Assembly (NCBI RefSeq): GCF_016908395.1
Contig: NZ_JAFBDU010000001.1
Location: 1,240,001 to 1,304,000, forward strand
Direction: 5' to 3'
DNA length: 64,000 nucleotides
Source: Metabacillus crassostreae
GTDB lineage: Bacteria; Bacillota; Bacilli; Bacillales; Bacillaceae
In this document: positions 9,375 through 24,162 of the stretch, piece after piece
How the letters are laid out: every line of letters starts with the position of its first letter
Numbering within the stretch: the stretch's first letter is position 1
The notes under the pieces: model-generated
What the model saw: only the letters and a program-made list of their open reading frames with translations
Databases searched by the model: none
What the model was told of the DNA's origin: nothing
Position numbers and translations under genes: made by a program

Positions 9375-10442
9375 TTATATTCCTCCACCTTCTTGATGTA
9401 CTGTACGTCTTTCTTGATTACTAGCCTTCATTAAGCTTATAGCACCAATTGTAGCTAGCAACAAACTAAGTAAAACAAATATTGTATAAAAATCACTTTC
9501 GATTAATAATTTTACTAAGAAATAAGACATCGTCAGTGAAACAAGTGGTGATATTAACCAAACCATTAGCATCTTTTTAACAATCTTTTGTTGAAAAACT
9601 GTTTTACCTGATTTAGCAATTCCAATTCCAAGAATAGAAGATGTTGTTATTTGTGTTAATGGCACCGGAATACCGAAAAGCGAGGCAATAATAACAAGCG
9701 TTGCACCAGTTCCTGATATGAGGACACCCTCAATTTTGGAGAAGCTTGTAATTTTCTTACCATTTGTCTCTAAAACTCTACGACCAAGAAACAAAGCCCC
9801 AAGTGCAACGAAAGCACCTCCTATGAAAGTACCTTTTGAAACTGTTATAATACCAGCACTTACTAAAGGACCCACTGCATTTGCAACATTATTCATTCCA
9901 GCTGAAAAGGCTTCAAAAAAACCAGCAAAAATCAACAAATAAGTTATAATCTTACCCTCAAATGAATATTTTTCAGACAACTTGAAATAATGCAATATTT
10001 TAATAAATAAAAATGCTATAACAAAAGCAACAATTGGCACTATAACCCAAAACATAACAATCCATAGCAAACTATTAATATATAATGCTTGAAATGCAAT
10101 ACCAACGCCAACAACAGATCCAACTGTTACTTCACTTGTTGACAGAGGTATACCTAATAGATTTGATAAAAAAAGTGAAAAGGTTGCTGAGAATAGGATA
10201 ATAACAACAATTTTAATTGAGATAAATGATGTTGGGATGATCCCAGAACTTATTGTTTTTACAACCTCTCCACCACCGATTGCTGCACCTAGTATAACTC
10301 CTATACCACATAATATTAATGCATTTCTGGGATTTTTAATTGCCCCAGATCCATAAGCAACTCCCATTGAAGCTGCTGCTCCACTTGCCCCTATATTCAT
10401 GGCAAAAAAGAAGCTAATTACAATCGCTATTATTTCTAACAT
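9375..10442 (-). CDS. cysP: Sulfate permease CysP, PiT family
   Basis: 355 residues with about ten hydrophobic segments. The two PiT-family repeats are recognisable: MNIGASGAAASMGVAYGSGAI near the N-terminus, and the matching SAGMNNVANAVGPLVSAGI in the middle. The conserved PLSTSEVTVGSVVG and PLTQITTSSILGIG pair also marks the family. PiT proteins usually carry phosphate, but this branch in the cysH operon of Bacillus was characterised as a sulfate transporter. The assignment here rests on position between cysH and sat. AGGAGG lies ten bases before the start. Confidence 0.92.
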   Translation of the reverse strand: MLEIIAIVISFFFAMNIGASGAAASMGVAYGSGAIKNPRNALILCGIGVILGAAIGGGEVVKTISSGIIPTSFISIKIVVIILFSATFSLFLSNLLGIPLSTSEVTVGSVVGVGIAFQALYINSLLWIVMFWVIVPIVAFVIAFLFIKILHYFKLSEKYSFEGKIITYLLIFAGFFEAFSAGMNNVANAVGPLVSAGIITVSKGTFIGGAFVALGALFLGRRVLETNGKKITSFSKIEGVLISGTGATLVIIASLFGIPVPLTQITTSSILGIGIAKSGKTVFQQKIVKKMLMVWLISPLVSLTMSYFLVKLLIESDFYTIFVLLSLLLATIGAISLMKASNQERRTVHQEGGGI

Positions 10443-10456
10443 CTTTTAGTTTCCTC

Positions 10457-11158
10457 CTATTGATGGAGGCCACATTCTGTTTTCATTTGCCCTGACCATC
10501 TTCCAGATCTTAAATCATCTTCATTAAATGCAGGTTTCGTGCAATGAAAACAACCGATACTTGGATATCCTCTGTCATGAAGGGGGTTATAGATTAGGTC
10601 ATTTTTATGAACATATCTCCATACATCCTTCCATGTCCAGTGAATAAGTGGGCAAACCTTTACCGAATGAAAGCGTTCATCCTTGTTAATAAAATTAACG
10701 TGCTTTCTAGTTTCAGATTGTTCACGTCTAAGACCTGAAATCCATGCTGTCGCACCATTTAATGTTTCTTCTAATGGGATAATTTTACGAATGTTACAGC
10801 ACTTGTTTGGTTCTCTCTCCCAGAGCTTATCACCATGTTGAGCAGCCTGCTCTTCTAATGTAAGCTTTGGTTTTTTTAACTGTATATTTAAGGAAGGATA
10901 CTTTTCTTTTACTTTATCAATAAGCTCATATGTTTCCTTAAAGTGAACATCAGTGTCTAAAAAAACAATCTTTGCATCAGATTTTATTTTTGAAATCAGA
11001 TCGATAAGGACAATCCCCTCAATACCGAAGCTACATGCATAAACAACATCATCACCATAATGGTCATACGCCCATTTAATTACATTCAAAGCACCACGAT
11101 ATGTTTCATCAATTTCAAAATCTTCTTTAGGTTCTACCCAATTATGAAAAGTAAGCAT
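10457..11158 (-). CDS. cysH: Adenylyl/phosphoadenylylsulfate reductase
   Basis: 233 residues. It reduces activated sulfate (APS or PAPS) to sulfite with thioredoxin. The PP-loop-like ACSFGIEG segment binds the nucleotide. Two cysteine pairs, KCCNIRK near residue 118 and GCFHCTK near 205, are the [4Fe-4S] ligands typical of enzymes that use APS as well as PAPS. The C-terminal ECGLHQ supplies the catalytic cysteine. First gene of the seven-gene cysH to sirC block. No S-box riboswitch is visible upstream, although the B. subtilis counterpart was listed among S-box genes. Confidence 0.95.
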   Translation of the reverse strand: MLTFHNWVEPKEDFEIDETYRGALNVIKWAYDHYGDDVVYACSFGIEGIVLIDLISKIKSDAKIVFLDTDVHFKETYELIDKVKEKYPSLNIQLKKPKLTLEEQAAQHGDKLWEREPNKCCNIRKIIPLEETLNGATAWISGLRREQSETRKHVNFINKDERFHSVKVCPLIHWTWKDVWRYVHKNDLIYNPLHDRGYPSIGCFHCTKPAFNEDDLRSGRWSGQMKTECGLHQ

Positions 11159-11343
11159 TCTTCGTTACACCTCTTTCAATCTATTATTCATTAAAAACCA
11201 TTTATTCGTACATTAATAATCGGAATTATATTTAAAGCCGAGTATTTTAATATGAATTATTTTATGAAGAACACATTCATTGTGTTCCTTCACCCAATGT
11301 TTCTTGGAATGAAGCACAGTCTCTACTTCAACTCCTTGAAATT

Positions 11344-11388
11344 ATTATACTATTGACAAAATTTTAACACAATTACCTTAAAAGTCAA
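11344..11388 (-). promoter_or_regulatory. Candidate promoter(s) of the cysH operon
   Basis: Two overlapping sigma-A-like options on the minus strand: TTGACT (11383-11388), 16 bases, TAAAAT (11361-11366); or TTGTGT, 17 bases, TATAAT (11344-11349). Either leaves a leader of about 180 bases. Within that leader a GAACACA/TGTGTTC hairpin (around 11270-11290) lacks a U tract. Confidence 0.5.
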
Positions 11389-11665
11389 CCCGAGTTTACT
11401 GATAGGATTAATATTTTTTCTTATCTTATATAACTTAAACATAGTTCTTATATCATGGAAAATAATAAGACAGCTTTTAGATATTCTTACATACACGTTC
11501 AATTAATCAGAGATATCAATAGTTGATCCGTTTGTTCACAATATTGTTAATCACAAAGAGCATCACTTTTTAAAGCCAACAAAAAGACTCTGAATTAAGG
11601 TGTTTGGTTTGAGGAATATGTTATACAGAGAAACATATATTAATAGTATGTAGAATTTTGTGTGT
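11389..11665. other. AT-rich gap upstream of cysH and of the small membrane protein gene
   Basis: No open frame, repeat copy or hairpin that I can support. It separates two divergent transcription units and presumably carries the plus-strand promoter of the small membrane gene, but I see no convincing -35/-10 pair. Confidence 0.4.
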
Positions 11666-11677
11666 AGGAGGTCATTA

Positions 11678-11953
11678 TTGTTGTCACTTTTAGTTAATAT
11701 ACTCATTGTCTTTATAAGCTTTTACTTTTTTTGCTTATGTAGTGCTCATGTTTTTATGTACAAGCCAGACCTACAGCTCTTAAAGCATATGAAGAAACGT
11801 CCAGTTACCTTTCTTTTTTCTATCTTAGGCCTTGCTGCTTTCTATTTGTTAAAAAAACTAAAACTTTCGGGTCGATGGTTTTATCCTGCTTATATGGGGT
11901 TATTTATCTTCCTTTCGACTACCTCATTTATCATGATGGTCTCTTCTATATAA
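11678..11953 (+). CDS. Small integral membrane protein of unknown function
   Basis: About 91 residues. Ribosome site AGGAGG (11666-11671) points to TTG at 11678 (6 bases) or TTG at 11681 (9 bases); an in-frame GTG at 11660 lies upstream of this site and is not a plausible start. Three hydrophobic segments: an N-terminal one (LLVNILIVFISFYFF), a central one (FLFSILGLAAFYLL) and a C-terminal one (GLFIFLSTTSFIMMV). Basic loops separate them (KHMKKRP, LKKLKLSG). I do not recognise a family. It is a plus-strand orphan between the cysH and pyr operons, which adjoin in B. subtilis, so it is probably lineage-specific. The strong ribosome site favours a real gene. Confidence 0.6.
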   Translation: MLSLLVNILIVFISFYFFCLCSAHVFMYKPDLQLLKHMKKRPVTFLFSILGLAAFYLLKKLKLSGRWFYPAYMGLFIFLSTTSFIMMVSSI

Positions 11954-12064
11954 GTGATGTTTTTACTAAATTAGCTATTATCATTAATGATTATTGATCA
12001 GATTATTAAATACCTTTGGTTTAGATTTTCTAAGCAGTTATTTTTATTTTTGCTAATTGATCAA

Positions 12065-12241
12065 TTATAATGGCAATTTTCTGAAAGTTGTTGTTTTTAG
12101 ACGTATTTATCTGTTGAAAACCAGTAGTGTGTTATCAAATAAAAGGTTCGATTTGTAGAAGAAAAGATGCCACTAGACATTATACAAAGTTGTTTTCATC
12201 CTGATTCTAAAACACAAAGTTTACGAAAACAGCCATTATAA
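12065..12241. repeat. Family B interspersed repeat, copy 2 (MITE-like)
   Basis: Termini TTATAATGGC (12065-12074) and GCCATTATAA (12232-12241) are perfect 10-bp inverted repeats. Inward, 18 of the first 25 terminal bases match. The core (GATTTGTAGAAGAAAAGATG, then CACTAGAC and ACAAAGTTGTT) is shared with the copies at 25752 and 59910. The right terminus abuts the pyrE terminator. Confidence 0.82.
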
Positions 12242-12274
12242 AAAAGCAAAAAGTAATCAATGCTTTTTGCTTTT
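12238..12274 (-). terminator. Terminator of the pyr operon
   Basis: On the minus strand AAAGCAAAAAG pairs with CTTTTTGCTTT across a CATTGATTA loop and runs into a T tract. It lies six bases beyond the pyrE stop, and its distal edge merges with the end of repeat copy 2. Confidence 0.8.
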
Positions 12275-12280
12275 CATACT

Positions 12281-12909
12281 TTAAATATTTAACCAAGCTT
12301 CAGAAGAGGGATTTTGTCTCCACATTTTTAACTTGTTTATATCATCGTCACTGACATATCCTTCTTTTGCAGCAACCTCTATTAAAGTATCATAATCACA
12401 TAAAGATTTCGAATCTACATTTGCCTCAGTTAGCTTTTCTTCACCAACAGCTAAACCATAAGTAAAGATTGATACGATGCCAAGAACTTCACATCCAGAA
12501 GCTCTAAGTGCCTCAACAGCTGTGATTGCACTACCACCTGTTGAAATTAAATCCTCGACAACAACAACCTTTTGATTCTCTAGAATTTGTCCTTCAATTT
12601 GATTTCCTTTACCGTGTCCCTTTGCTTTGCTACGAACATAGCACATTGGTAAATTCAGTTTATCACTTACCCATGCTGCATGGGGAATTCCAGCGGTAGC
12701 AGTGCCTGCAATCACATCTACCTCTGGGTAGTTTTCTTTAATTAGATTTGCTAGACCTTCTGCAATTTTTGTTCTTATTTCAGGAAAGGATAATGTTAAG
12801 CGATTGTCACAATAAATGGGCGATTTAATTCCACTAGACCATGTAAAAGGTTCATTTGGTTGGAGATATACAGCCTTAATTTCTAGTAAATGTTTTGCTA
12901 TAGTTGTTT

Positions 12910-12913
<4 letters not shown>
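12281..12913 (-). CDS. pyrE: Orotate phosphoribosyltransferase
   Basis: 210 residues. It converts orotate plus PRPP to orotidine 5'-phosphate. The PRPP-binding motif [14 protein letters not shown] and the N-terminal [16 protein letters not shown] are clear, as is [17 protein letters not shown]. The ATG at 12911-12913 overlaps the TGA of pyrF (ATGA). An upstream in-frame TTG (12931) lacks a ribosome site, and GGGAGGG is nine bases from the chosen ATG. Last gene of the operon, followed by a strong terminator. Confidence 0.95.
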
Positions 12914-15310
<2,397 letters not shown>

Positions 15311-15314
<4 letters not shown>

Positions 15315-18300
15315 GTTAAGCTCACCTCTAGCTGTTTATTAATTTTAGGCATTGTATCTGTTGAGAATGTCATAGACTCAAGTACACGTAAAATTGCTAC
15401 AGCTGTATCTAATGAAGTTAAACATGGAATACCATTTTCAACTGATTCTCGACGGATTTTAAAGCCATCTCTTGCTGGCTGCTTTCCTTTTGTTAATGTA
15501 TTGATAATAAATTGTGCTTCACCTTTACGAATAACATCTAGTAAATTATGCTCTTTTGAACCAATTTTGTTTACAACTTTAACTGGAATATTATTGTTTT
15601 CAAGATAATCTGCTGTACCACTTGTTGCAAGAATTTGATATCCTATTTGATGGAATCTACGTGCTATTTCTAATCCTTCTTCTTTATCTTTATCAGCAAT
15701 TGTTAATAAAACTGATCCATGGTTTTTAATTTGAATACCTGATGCTACTAAAGCTTTGTAAAGTGCTTTTTCTAACGTGATATCTTTCCCCATAACCTCA
15801 CCTGTTGATTTCATTTCAGGTCCAAGCGTAATATCTACATTACGAAGTTTTGCAAATGAGAAGACAGGAGCTTTTACGTATACCCCTTCACTTTCAGGAT
15901 AAAGACCCGTTTCATAACCTAAATCTGCAAGATCCGCTCCAAGAATCACCTTGGTTGCTAAGTTCGCCATCGGCACACCCGTTATTTTACTTAAAAATGG
16001 TACTGTACGACTTGATCGTGGATTTACTTCAAGTACAAAAATCTCACCCTTAGATAAAACAAATTGGATGTTAAGAAGCCCTACTATATTTAACCCTTTT
16101 GCAAGCTTAATAGTGTAGTCAATAATATTATTTTTAATTTCTTCAGATAAAGATTGAGGTGGATATACAGCAATTGAGTCACCAGAGTGGACACCAGCTC
16201 TTTCTATATGTTCCATAATTCCTGGGATTAAGACAGTCTTACCATCAGAAATAGCATCTACTTCAATTTCTTTACCTGTTAAATATTTATCGATTAATAC
16301 TGGATGCTGTGGATTAATTTTCACAGCGTTATTCATGTAATGTAATAGCTCAGCTTCTTGATAAACAATTTCCATTGCACGTCCACCTAGGACATATGAA
16401 GGACGTACTAATACTGGGTATCCGATATTTGTTGCAATTTTTACTGCTTGCTCGACAGATGTAGCTGTTTTACCAAGTGGCTGAGGAACTCCTAATGAAA
16501 CTAATGTTTGTTCAAACTTATCGCGATCTTCTGCTCGATCAATATCTTCTAATGTTGTTCCAAGGATCTTAACTCCTCTTGCTTGTAATTCACTTGCTAA
16601 GTTAATGGCTGTTTGTCCACCGAATTGAACAACAACACCTTTTGGTTTTTCTAAATCAATGATGTGCATAACATCTTCAATTGTTAATGGTTCAAAATAA
16701 AGCTTATCTGAAATACTGAAATCAGTTGATACTGTTTCAGGGTTATTGTTAACAATGATCGCTTCATAACCTGCTTCTTTAATAGCCCATACTGAATGAA
16801 CTGTTGCATAATCAAATTCAACACCTTGACCGATTCGAATCGGACCTGATCCTAGTACAACAACACTTTCTCTTTCTGTAACAATAGATTCATTTTCATC
16901 TTCATAAGAGCCATAGAAGTATGGTGTAGATGATTCAAATTCTGCTGCGCATGTATCAACCATTTTATAAACTGGAATGATATCTGCTTGTTTACGAAGT
17001 TCATAGATTTCACGTTCATTTGTGTTCCAAAGATTAGCAATTTCAGAATCTGCAAATCCCATTTCTTTTGCCTTTTGTAGAATTGTTAGGTCATATTGAT
17101 TTTCTTGGAGCTTTGTTTCAAACTTGATTACTTTTTCTATTTTCATTAAGAAAAATAAATCAATTTGACTCCACTCATGAATTGTTTCTTTTGTAACACC
17201 TCTTCTTAATGCTTCAGCAATGTAGAATAGACGCTCATCACCAGCACGGCGAATACGTTTTTCTATTAAATCATCCTGGAATCCTTCAGCATTTTTCAAG
17301 CGTAAGTAATCAACATCAGATTCTAAAGAACGAACTGCTTTTAATAATGATTCTTCTAATGTTCTTCCAATCGCCATTACTTCACCAGTGGCTTTCATCT
17401 GTGTTCCTAATCGACGATTTGCTGATTCAAATTTATCAAAAGGCCAACGTGGAATTTTTGAGACAATATAATCAAGAGCAGGCTCAAAGCAAGCATACGT
17501 TCTTCCAGTTACTGGATTTTTCATTTCATCAAGAGTTAACCCTACTGCAATTTTCGCCGCCAATTTTGCAATTGGATAACCAGTTGCTTTTGAAGCTAAT
17601 GCTGATGAACGACTTACACGTGGATTAACTTCAATAATGTAATACTTAAAGCTATTTGGATCAAGTGCAAGCTGAACATTACAACCGCCTTCTATTTTTA
17701 ATGCTCTAATAATCTTCAAAGATACATTACGAAGCATCTGATATTCACGATCACTTAATGTTTGACTTGGTGCAAATACGATTGAGTCGCCGGTATGAAC
17801 TCCAACAGGATCAAAGTTTTCCATATTACACACAACGATCGCATGATCATTTGAATCACGCATAACCTCATATTCAATCTCTTTAAAGCCAGCGATACTT
17901 TTTTCAAGAAGACATTGTGTAACCGGGCTATGCTTTAATCCACTTGAAACGATTTCGATTAACTCTTCCTCGTTTTCGCAAATTCCTCCACCTGTTCCAC
18001 CTAAAGTATAAGCAGGTCTAACAATAACCGGATAGCCAATACGTTCAACAAAAGCGAATGCCTCTTCTAGGTTGTGGATAATATCACTTTCTGGTACTGG
18101 TTCATTTAACTCATTCATTAATGATCTAAAAAGATCTCTGTCTTCAGCTTGTTTAATTGCTGATAATTTTGTACCAAGGATTTCTACATTACATTCATCT
18201 AATACACCTGATTCTGCAAGTTCAACAGCCATATTTAATCCCGTTTGTCCGCCTAGTGTTGGTACTAAAGCGTCCGGGCGCTCTTTTCTAATAATATTGC

Positions 18301-18523
18301 TTAAAAACTCTAATGTAAGGGGCTCAATATAAACTTTATCTGCAATTTCTGTATCTGTCATAATCGTCGCAGGGTTAGAGTTAACAAGAACAACCTCATA
18401 TCCTTCTTCTTTAAGTGCAATACAAGCTTGTGTTCCTGCATAATCAAATTCTGCTGCTTGACCGATTACAATTGGACCTGATCCGATAACAAGAATTTTA
18501 TTAATATCTGTACGTTTTGGCAT
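15311..18523 (-). CDS. pyrAB: Carbamoyl-phosphate synthase, large subunit (pyrimidine-specific)
   Basis: 1070 residues. It makes carbamoyl phosphate from bicarbonate, ammonia and two ATP. Two homologous synthetase halves are evident: [27 protein letters not shown] at the N-terminus, and [22 protein letters not shown] from about residue 555, each with ATP-grasp signatures ([12 protein letters not shown] and [11 protein letters not shown]). A C-terminal MGS-type allosteric domain follows from about residue 935, the region expected to bind UMP or PRPP. The ATG shares one base with the pyrAA TAA. A single intact frame spans the whole length. Confidence 0.97.
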
Positions 18524-19604
18524 TATAGAACCCCTTCTTTCTTATTAAGTTCAATCATATTTAAAAATTGATCAAATAATCCGTTCGAATCCTCAGGACC
18601 TGGAGACGCTTCTGGATGGTATTGTACTGTAAATGCTGGAACATGTTTGTGCTTGAGCCCTTCAACCGTCCCATCATTTAATGCAATATGTGTTATTTCT
18701 AAATCAGTATTATGAATTGAATCTTCTCTTACTGTATATCCGTGATTTTGTGATGTAATATCAACTTTACCTGTGCTCAATTCCTTTACAGGATGATTTG
18801 ATCCACGATGACCAAATTTCATTTTTTCTGTATCAGCACCACTTGCTAAGGCAAACAACTGATGTCCTAAACAAATCCCAAACAAAGGAACCTTGCCCAA
18901 TATTCCATTAATCATTTCAATCGCTTGTGGAACTTGTTTTGGATCCCCAGGACCATTTGAAAGCATAATTCCATCAGGTTTTAGCTGTAATACTTCCTCT
19001 GCAGTGACTGTATGAGGGACAACAACAATATCACAATTACGCTTATTTAATTCTCTTAAAATACCATGCTTCATTCCATAGTCTACCAAAACTACACGAT
19101 GACCTCTCCCAGGACTTGGATAAGCTGTTTTCGTTGAGACCACTTCTACTTGATTTGTTGGTAAATCTGTTGCTTTAAGTTTATTAATTACATCCTCAAC
19201 ATTCGCATCCCCTGAGCAAATAGCACCTTTTAATGTTCCATGCTTTCTTATAATTCTAGTTAGTTTTCGTGTATCTATCCCTGCAATTCCGGGTATGTTT
19301 TTCATTTTAAAATATTCATCAATTGAATATTCACTTCTCCAGTTAGATGGGTAGTCACAATATTCTTTTACAACAAAGCCGTTGATAAAAGGAGTGATTG
19401 TTTCAAAATCATCACGATTTATTCCATAGTTTCCTATTAAAGGATAAGTTAAAGTAACAATCTGACCACAGTAAGATGGATCTGATAAAATTTCTTGATA
19501 TCCAGTCATCCCTGTATTAAAAACGACTTCACCATAATTTTCTTTATCACTTCCAAATGCTTCACCTAGAAAAATTGTTCCATCTTCTAAAATTAATTGT
19601 CTTT

Positions 19605-19608
<4 letters not shown>
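18523..19608 (-). CDS. pyrAA: Carbamoyl-phosphate synthase, small (glutaminase) subunit
   Basis: 361 residues from ATG 19608 ([11 protein letters not shown]). A class I glutamine amidotransferase that supplies ammonia to PyrAB. The N-terminal CPSase domain opens [15 protein letters not shown]. The catalytic cysteine is in [15 protein letters not shown], and the His/Glu pair is in [11 protein letters not shown]. The start overlaps the pyrC stop as ATGA, with GGAGGAG seven bases upstream. The apparent N-terminal extension to 19632 is only pyrC sequence in another frame. Confidence 0.96.
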
Positions 19609-21804
<2,196 letters not shown>

Positions 21805-21810
21805 TTAGTA

Positions 21811-21941
21811 AAAAAACACCCTGATTCAAATGATCAGGGTGTTTTAAAGTAGAGCAAATTTAGGTATAGATATACCTTCATATTGCCTTACACCCTTTCA
21901 AGCCTCTCTGGACTTACATTAAAAGATCTAAGCAAATTTAT
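21811..21941 (-). promoter_or_regulatory. PyrR attenuator in the pyrP-pyrB gap
   Basis: Minus strand, 5' to 3': a PyrR-binding loop AGTCCAGAGAGGCT (21901-21914), then a terminator with 13-bp arms (AAAACACCCTGAT paired with its complement, 21813-21845) and a T run. PyrR with UMP/UTP stabilises the binding hairpin, which frees the terminator. It sits between pyrP and pyrB. Confidence 0.92.
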
Positions 21942-23228
21942 TTATACAGTTTGATTATCATTAATTGTAGCTTCTTTATCTTGAGGTAAAACCAAGTTTA
22001 GAATAATACCGATAATTGCTGCTAAAGCCATACCATGTAAATCAAAGTTTTCAATTTTAAGTGTTGCTTCGCCAATTCCGATCACAAGGATAACCGAAGT
22101 GATGATTAAATTCCTTTTGTTTCCTAGATCAAGTTTACTATCAATCATCATTCTTAATCCAGAGGATGCGATGATTCCGAAAAGGAGTATTGATACCCCC
22201 CCCATTACAGGTGTTGGAATTGTACTGATAAACGCTGAAATTTTACCAATGAATCCAAACACAACCGCTAACACGGCAGCTCCCAAAATAACTAACACAC
22301 TGTATACTCTTGTAATTGCAAGTACACCAATATTTTCACCATAAGTTGTATTTGGTGGGCCACCAAGCACAGCTGCAATCATTGTTGCTACACCATCACC
22401 TAATATTGAACGATGTAAGCCTGGTTTTTCAATATAATCTCTTCCAACAACTTTACCTAAAACTAGTTGATGCCCAATATGCTCTGAAATTGTTACAACA
22501 ACAACCGGTACCATTAGAAGGATAATGTCCAGTGAAATTCCCGGTGTATAATCAACGAATGGGATAACAAAATTTGGTACTTGGAACCAGTTTGCTTCGA
22601 TTACTTTTGAAAAATCTATGATACCAATTGCTAAAGAATATAAGTAACCTCCTGCAATCCCAAGTAGTACCGGTATAAGATTGAAAAAGCCTTTTAAAAA
22701 GATTGAACTTAAGATTGTAATTAGTAATGTTACAAGAGCTACTGTAAAATACTGCAGGCTATATTCATTTGCATTTAGTGTTGCCATATCAACAGCTGTA
22801 CCTGCTAACCCTAATCCGATTACAATAATAACAGGACCAACTACAACTGGTGGTAGAACCTTCATTACCCAATTATGACCAGTTGCTTTTATAAGTAGAG
22901 CAATAAGTCCATAAACCAAACCAGCTAAAAAGCTTCCTACCATTGCTGCACCTACACCAGCCTCAGCCTTAGCCACGATGATTGGTGTTATGAAAGCAAA
23001 TGATGAACCTAGATATGCAGGTACTTGCCATTTTGTAATAAGTAGAAAGGCAATAGTTCCTAATCCACTTGAAATTAAAGCAACCGCAGGATCTAATTCA
23101 ACAAGAAATGGTACGAGTATTGTTGCCCCAAACATGGCAAACAAGTGTTGAAAGCTTAACGCTATCCATGTTAAAGGTTTTGGAGTATCTTTTACATCTA
23201 GTACGATTTGTTTTTCATTTTCATTCAC
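21942..23228 (-). CDS. pyrP: Uracil permease
   Basis: 428 residues from GTG 23228. Nucleobase-cation symporter (NCS2/UraA type) importing uracil with protons. It is highly hydrophobic with about 14 segments. The family motifs LSFQHLFAMFGATILVP at the N-terminus and the half-helix SEHIGHQLVLGKVVGRD with the substrate-binding glutamate are clear, as is GGPPNTTYGENIG. GGAGG lies eight bases before the GTG. The ORF extends 18 codons upstream, but that part overlaps the attenuator terminator region and has no ribosome site. Flanked on both sides by PyrR attenuators. Confidence 0.94.
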   Translation of the reverse strand: MNENEKQIVLDVKDTPKPLTWIALSFQHLFAMFGATILVPFLVELDPAVALISSGLGTIAFLLITKWQVPAYLGSSFAFITPIIVAKAEAGVGAAMVGSFLAGLVYGLIALLIKATGHNWVMKVLPPVVVGPVIIVIGLGLAGTAVDMATLNANEYSLQYFTVALVTLLITILSSIFLKGFFNLIPVLLGIAGGYLYSLAIGIIDFSKVIEANWFQVPNFVIPFVDYTPGISLDIILLMVPVVVVTISEHIGHQLVLGKVVGRDYIEKPGLHRSILGDGVATMIAAVLGGPPNTTYGENIGVLAITRVYSVLVILGAAVLAVVFGFIGKISAFISTIPTPVMGGVSILLFGIIASSGLRMMIDSKLDLGNKRNLIITSVILVIGIGEATLKIENFDLHGMALAAIIGIILNLVLPQDKEATINDNQTV

Positions 23229-23290
23229 TGAGAGAACCTCCGATATGTTTTTCTTGTTAGTTATAATGTGTGAAAGAATCACTGTTTAAA

Positions 23291-23404
23291 CAAAAAACCT
23301 CTTCGCCATAGGTGCAAAGAGGTACAAGAAGGTTTCAAGCATAACTCATGCTTGATTCCTAATGTGCCCCTTTGTAGCCTCTCTGGACCAATCTTAAAAG
23401 GGTT
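23291..23404 (-). promoter_or_regulatory. PyrR attenuator in the pyrR-pyrP gap
   Basis: Minus strand: PyrR-binding loop GGTCCAGAGAGGCT (23376-23389), followed by a terminator pairing ACCTCTT (from 23323) with AAGAGGT (to 23297) and a TTTTTTG tail. The 3' end lies about 65 bases before the pyrP GTG. Confidence 0.92.
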
Positions 23405-23406
23405 TA

Positions 23407-23955
<549 letters not shown>

Positions 23956-24000
23956 TTAATCTCCTTTCCCTTTCGTTACTATAAAGTAACCTTGAAAACG

Positions 24001-24104
24001 AAAATACCCTCTCACCGATAAGTGAGAGGGTACACGAAGACATAGTTATACTTAGCCTATTAGCTAAAGTACTATTCCGTTTTCCTTCTCAGCCTCACGG
24101 GACT
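24001..24104 (-). promoter_or_regulatory. PyrR attenuator in the pyrR leader
   Basis: Minus strand: PyrR-binding loop AGTCCCGTGAGGCT (24091-24104), an antiterminator segment, then a terminator with 11-bp arms (TACCCTCTCAC, 24022-24032 with 24005-24015) and TATTTTCGTTTTC. Same architecture as the two downstream attenuators. Confidence 0.93.
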
Positions 24105-24133
24105 GTGTTAAAGGTTCTTATTAAGTTACATTT

Positions 24134-24162
24134 ATTATGACAAACATGTAGAAATGTGTCAA
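24134..24162 (-). promoter_or_regulatory. pyrR: Promoter of the pyr operon
   Basis: TTGACA (24157-24162), 17 bases, CATAAT (24134-24139) on the minus strand. The -35 hexamer overlaps the TGA stop of the upstream pseudouridine synthase gene. Initiation near 24127 would put the PyrR loop about 25 bases into the transcript. Confidence 0.8.

Noticed and set aside
11204-11227. CymR operator upstream of cysH
   Set aside because: Only the ATNGGAATT half matches; the TAAWNC half is missing and the site lies inside the leader rather than at the promoter.
17209-17628. Plus-strand open frame of 139 codons inside pyrAB
   Set aside because: It is antisense to strongly conserved carbamoyl-phosphate synthase sequence, is very rich in Leu/Gln/His as antisense frames are, and has no ribosome site.
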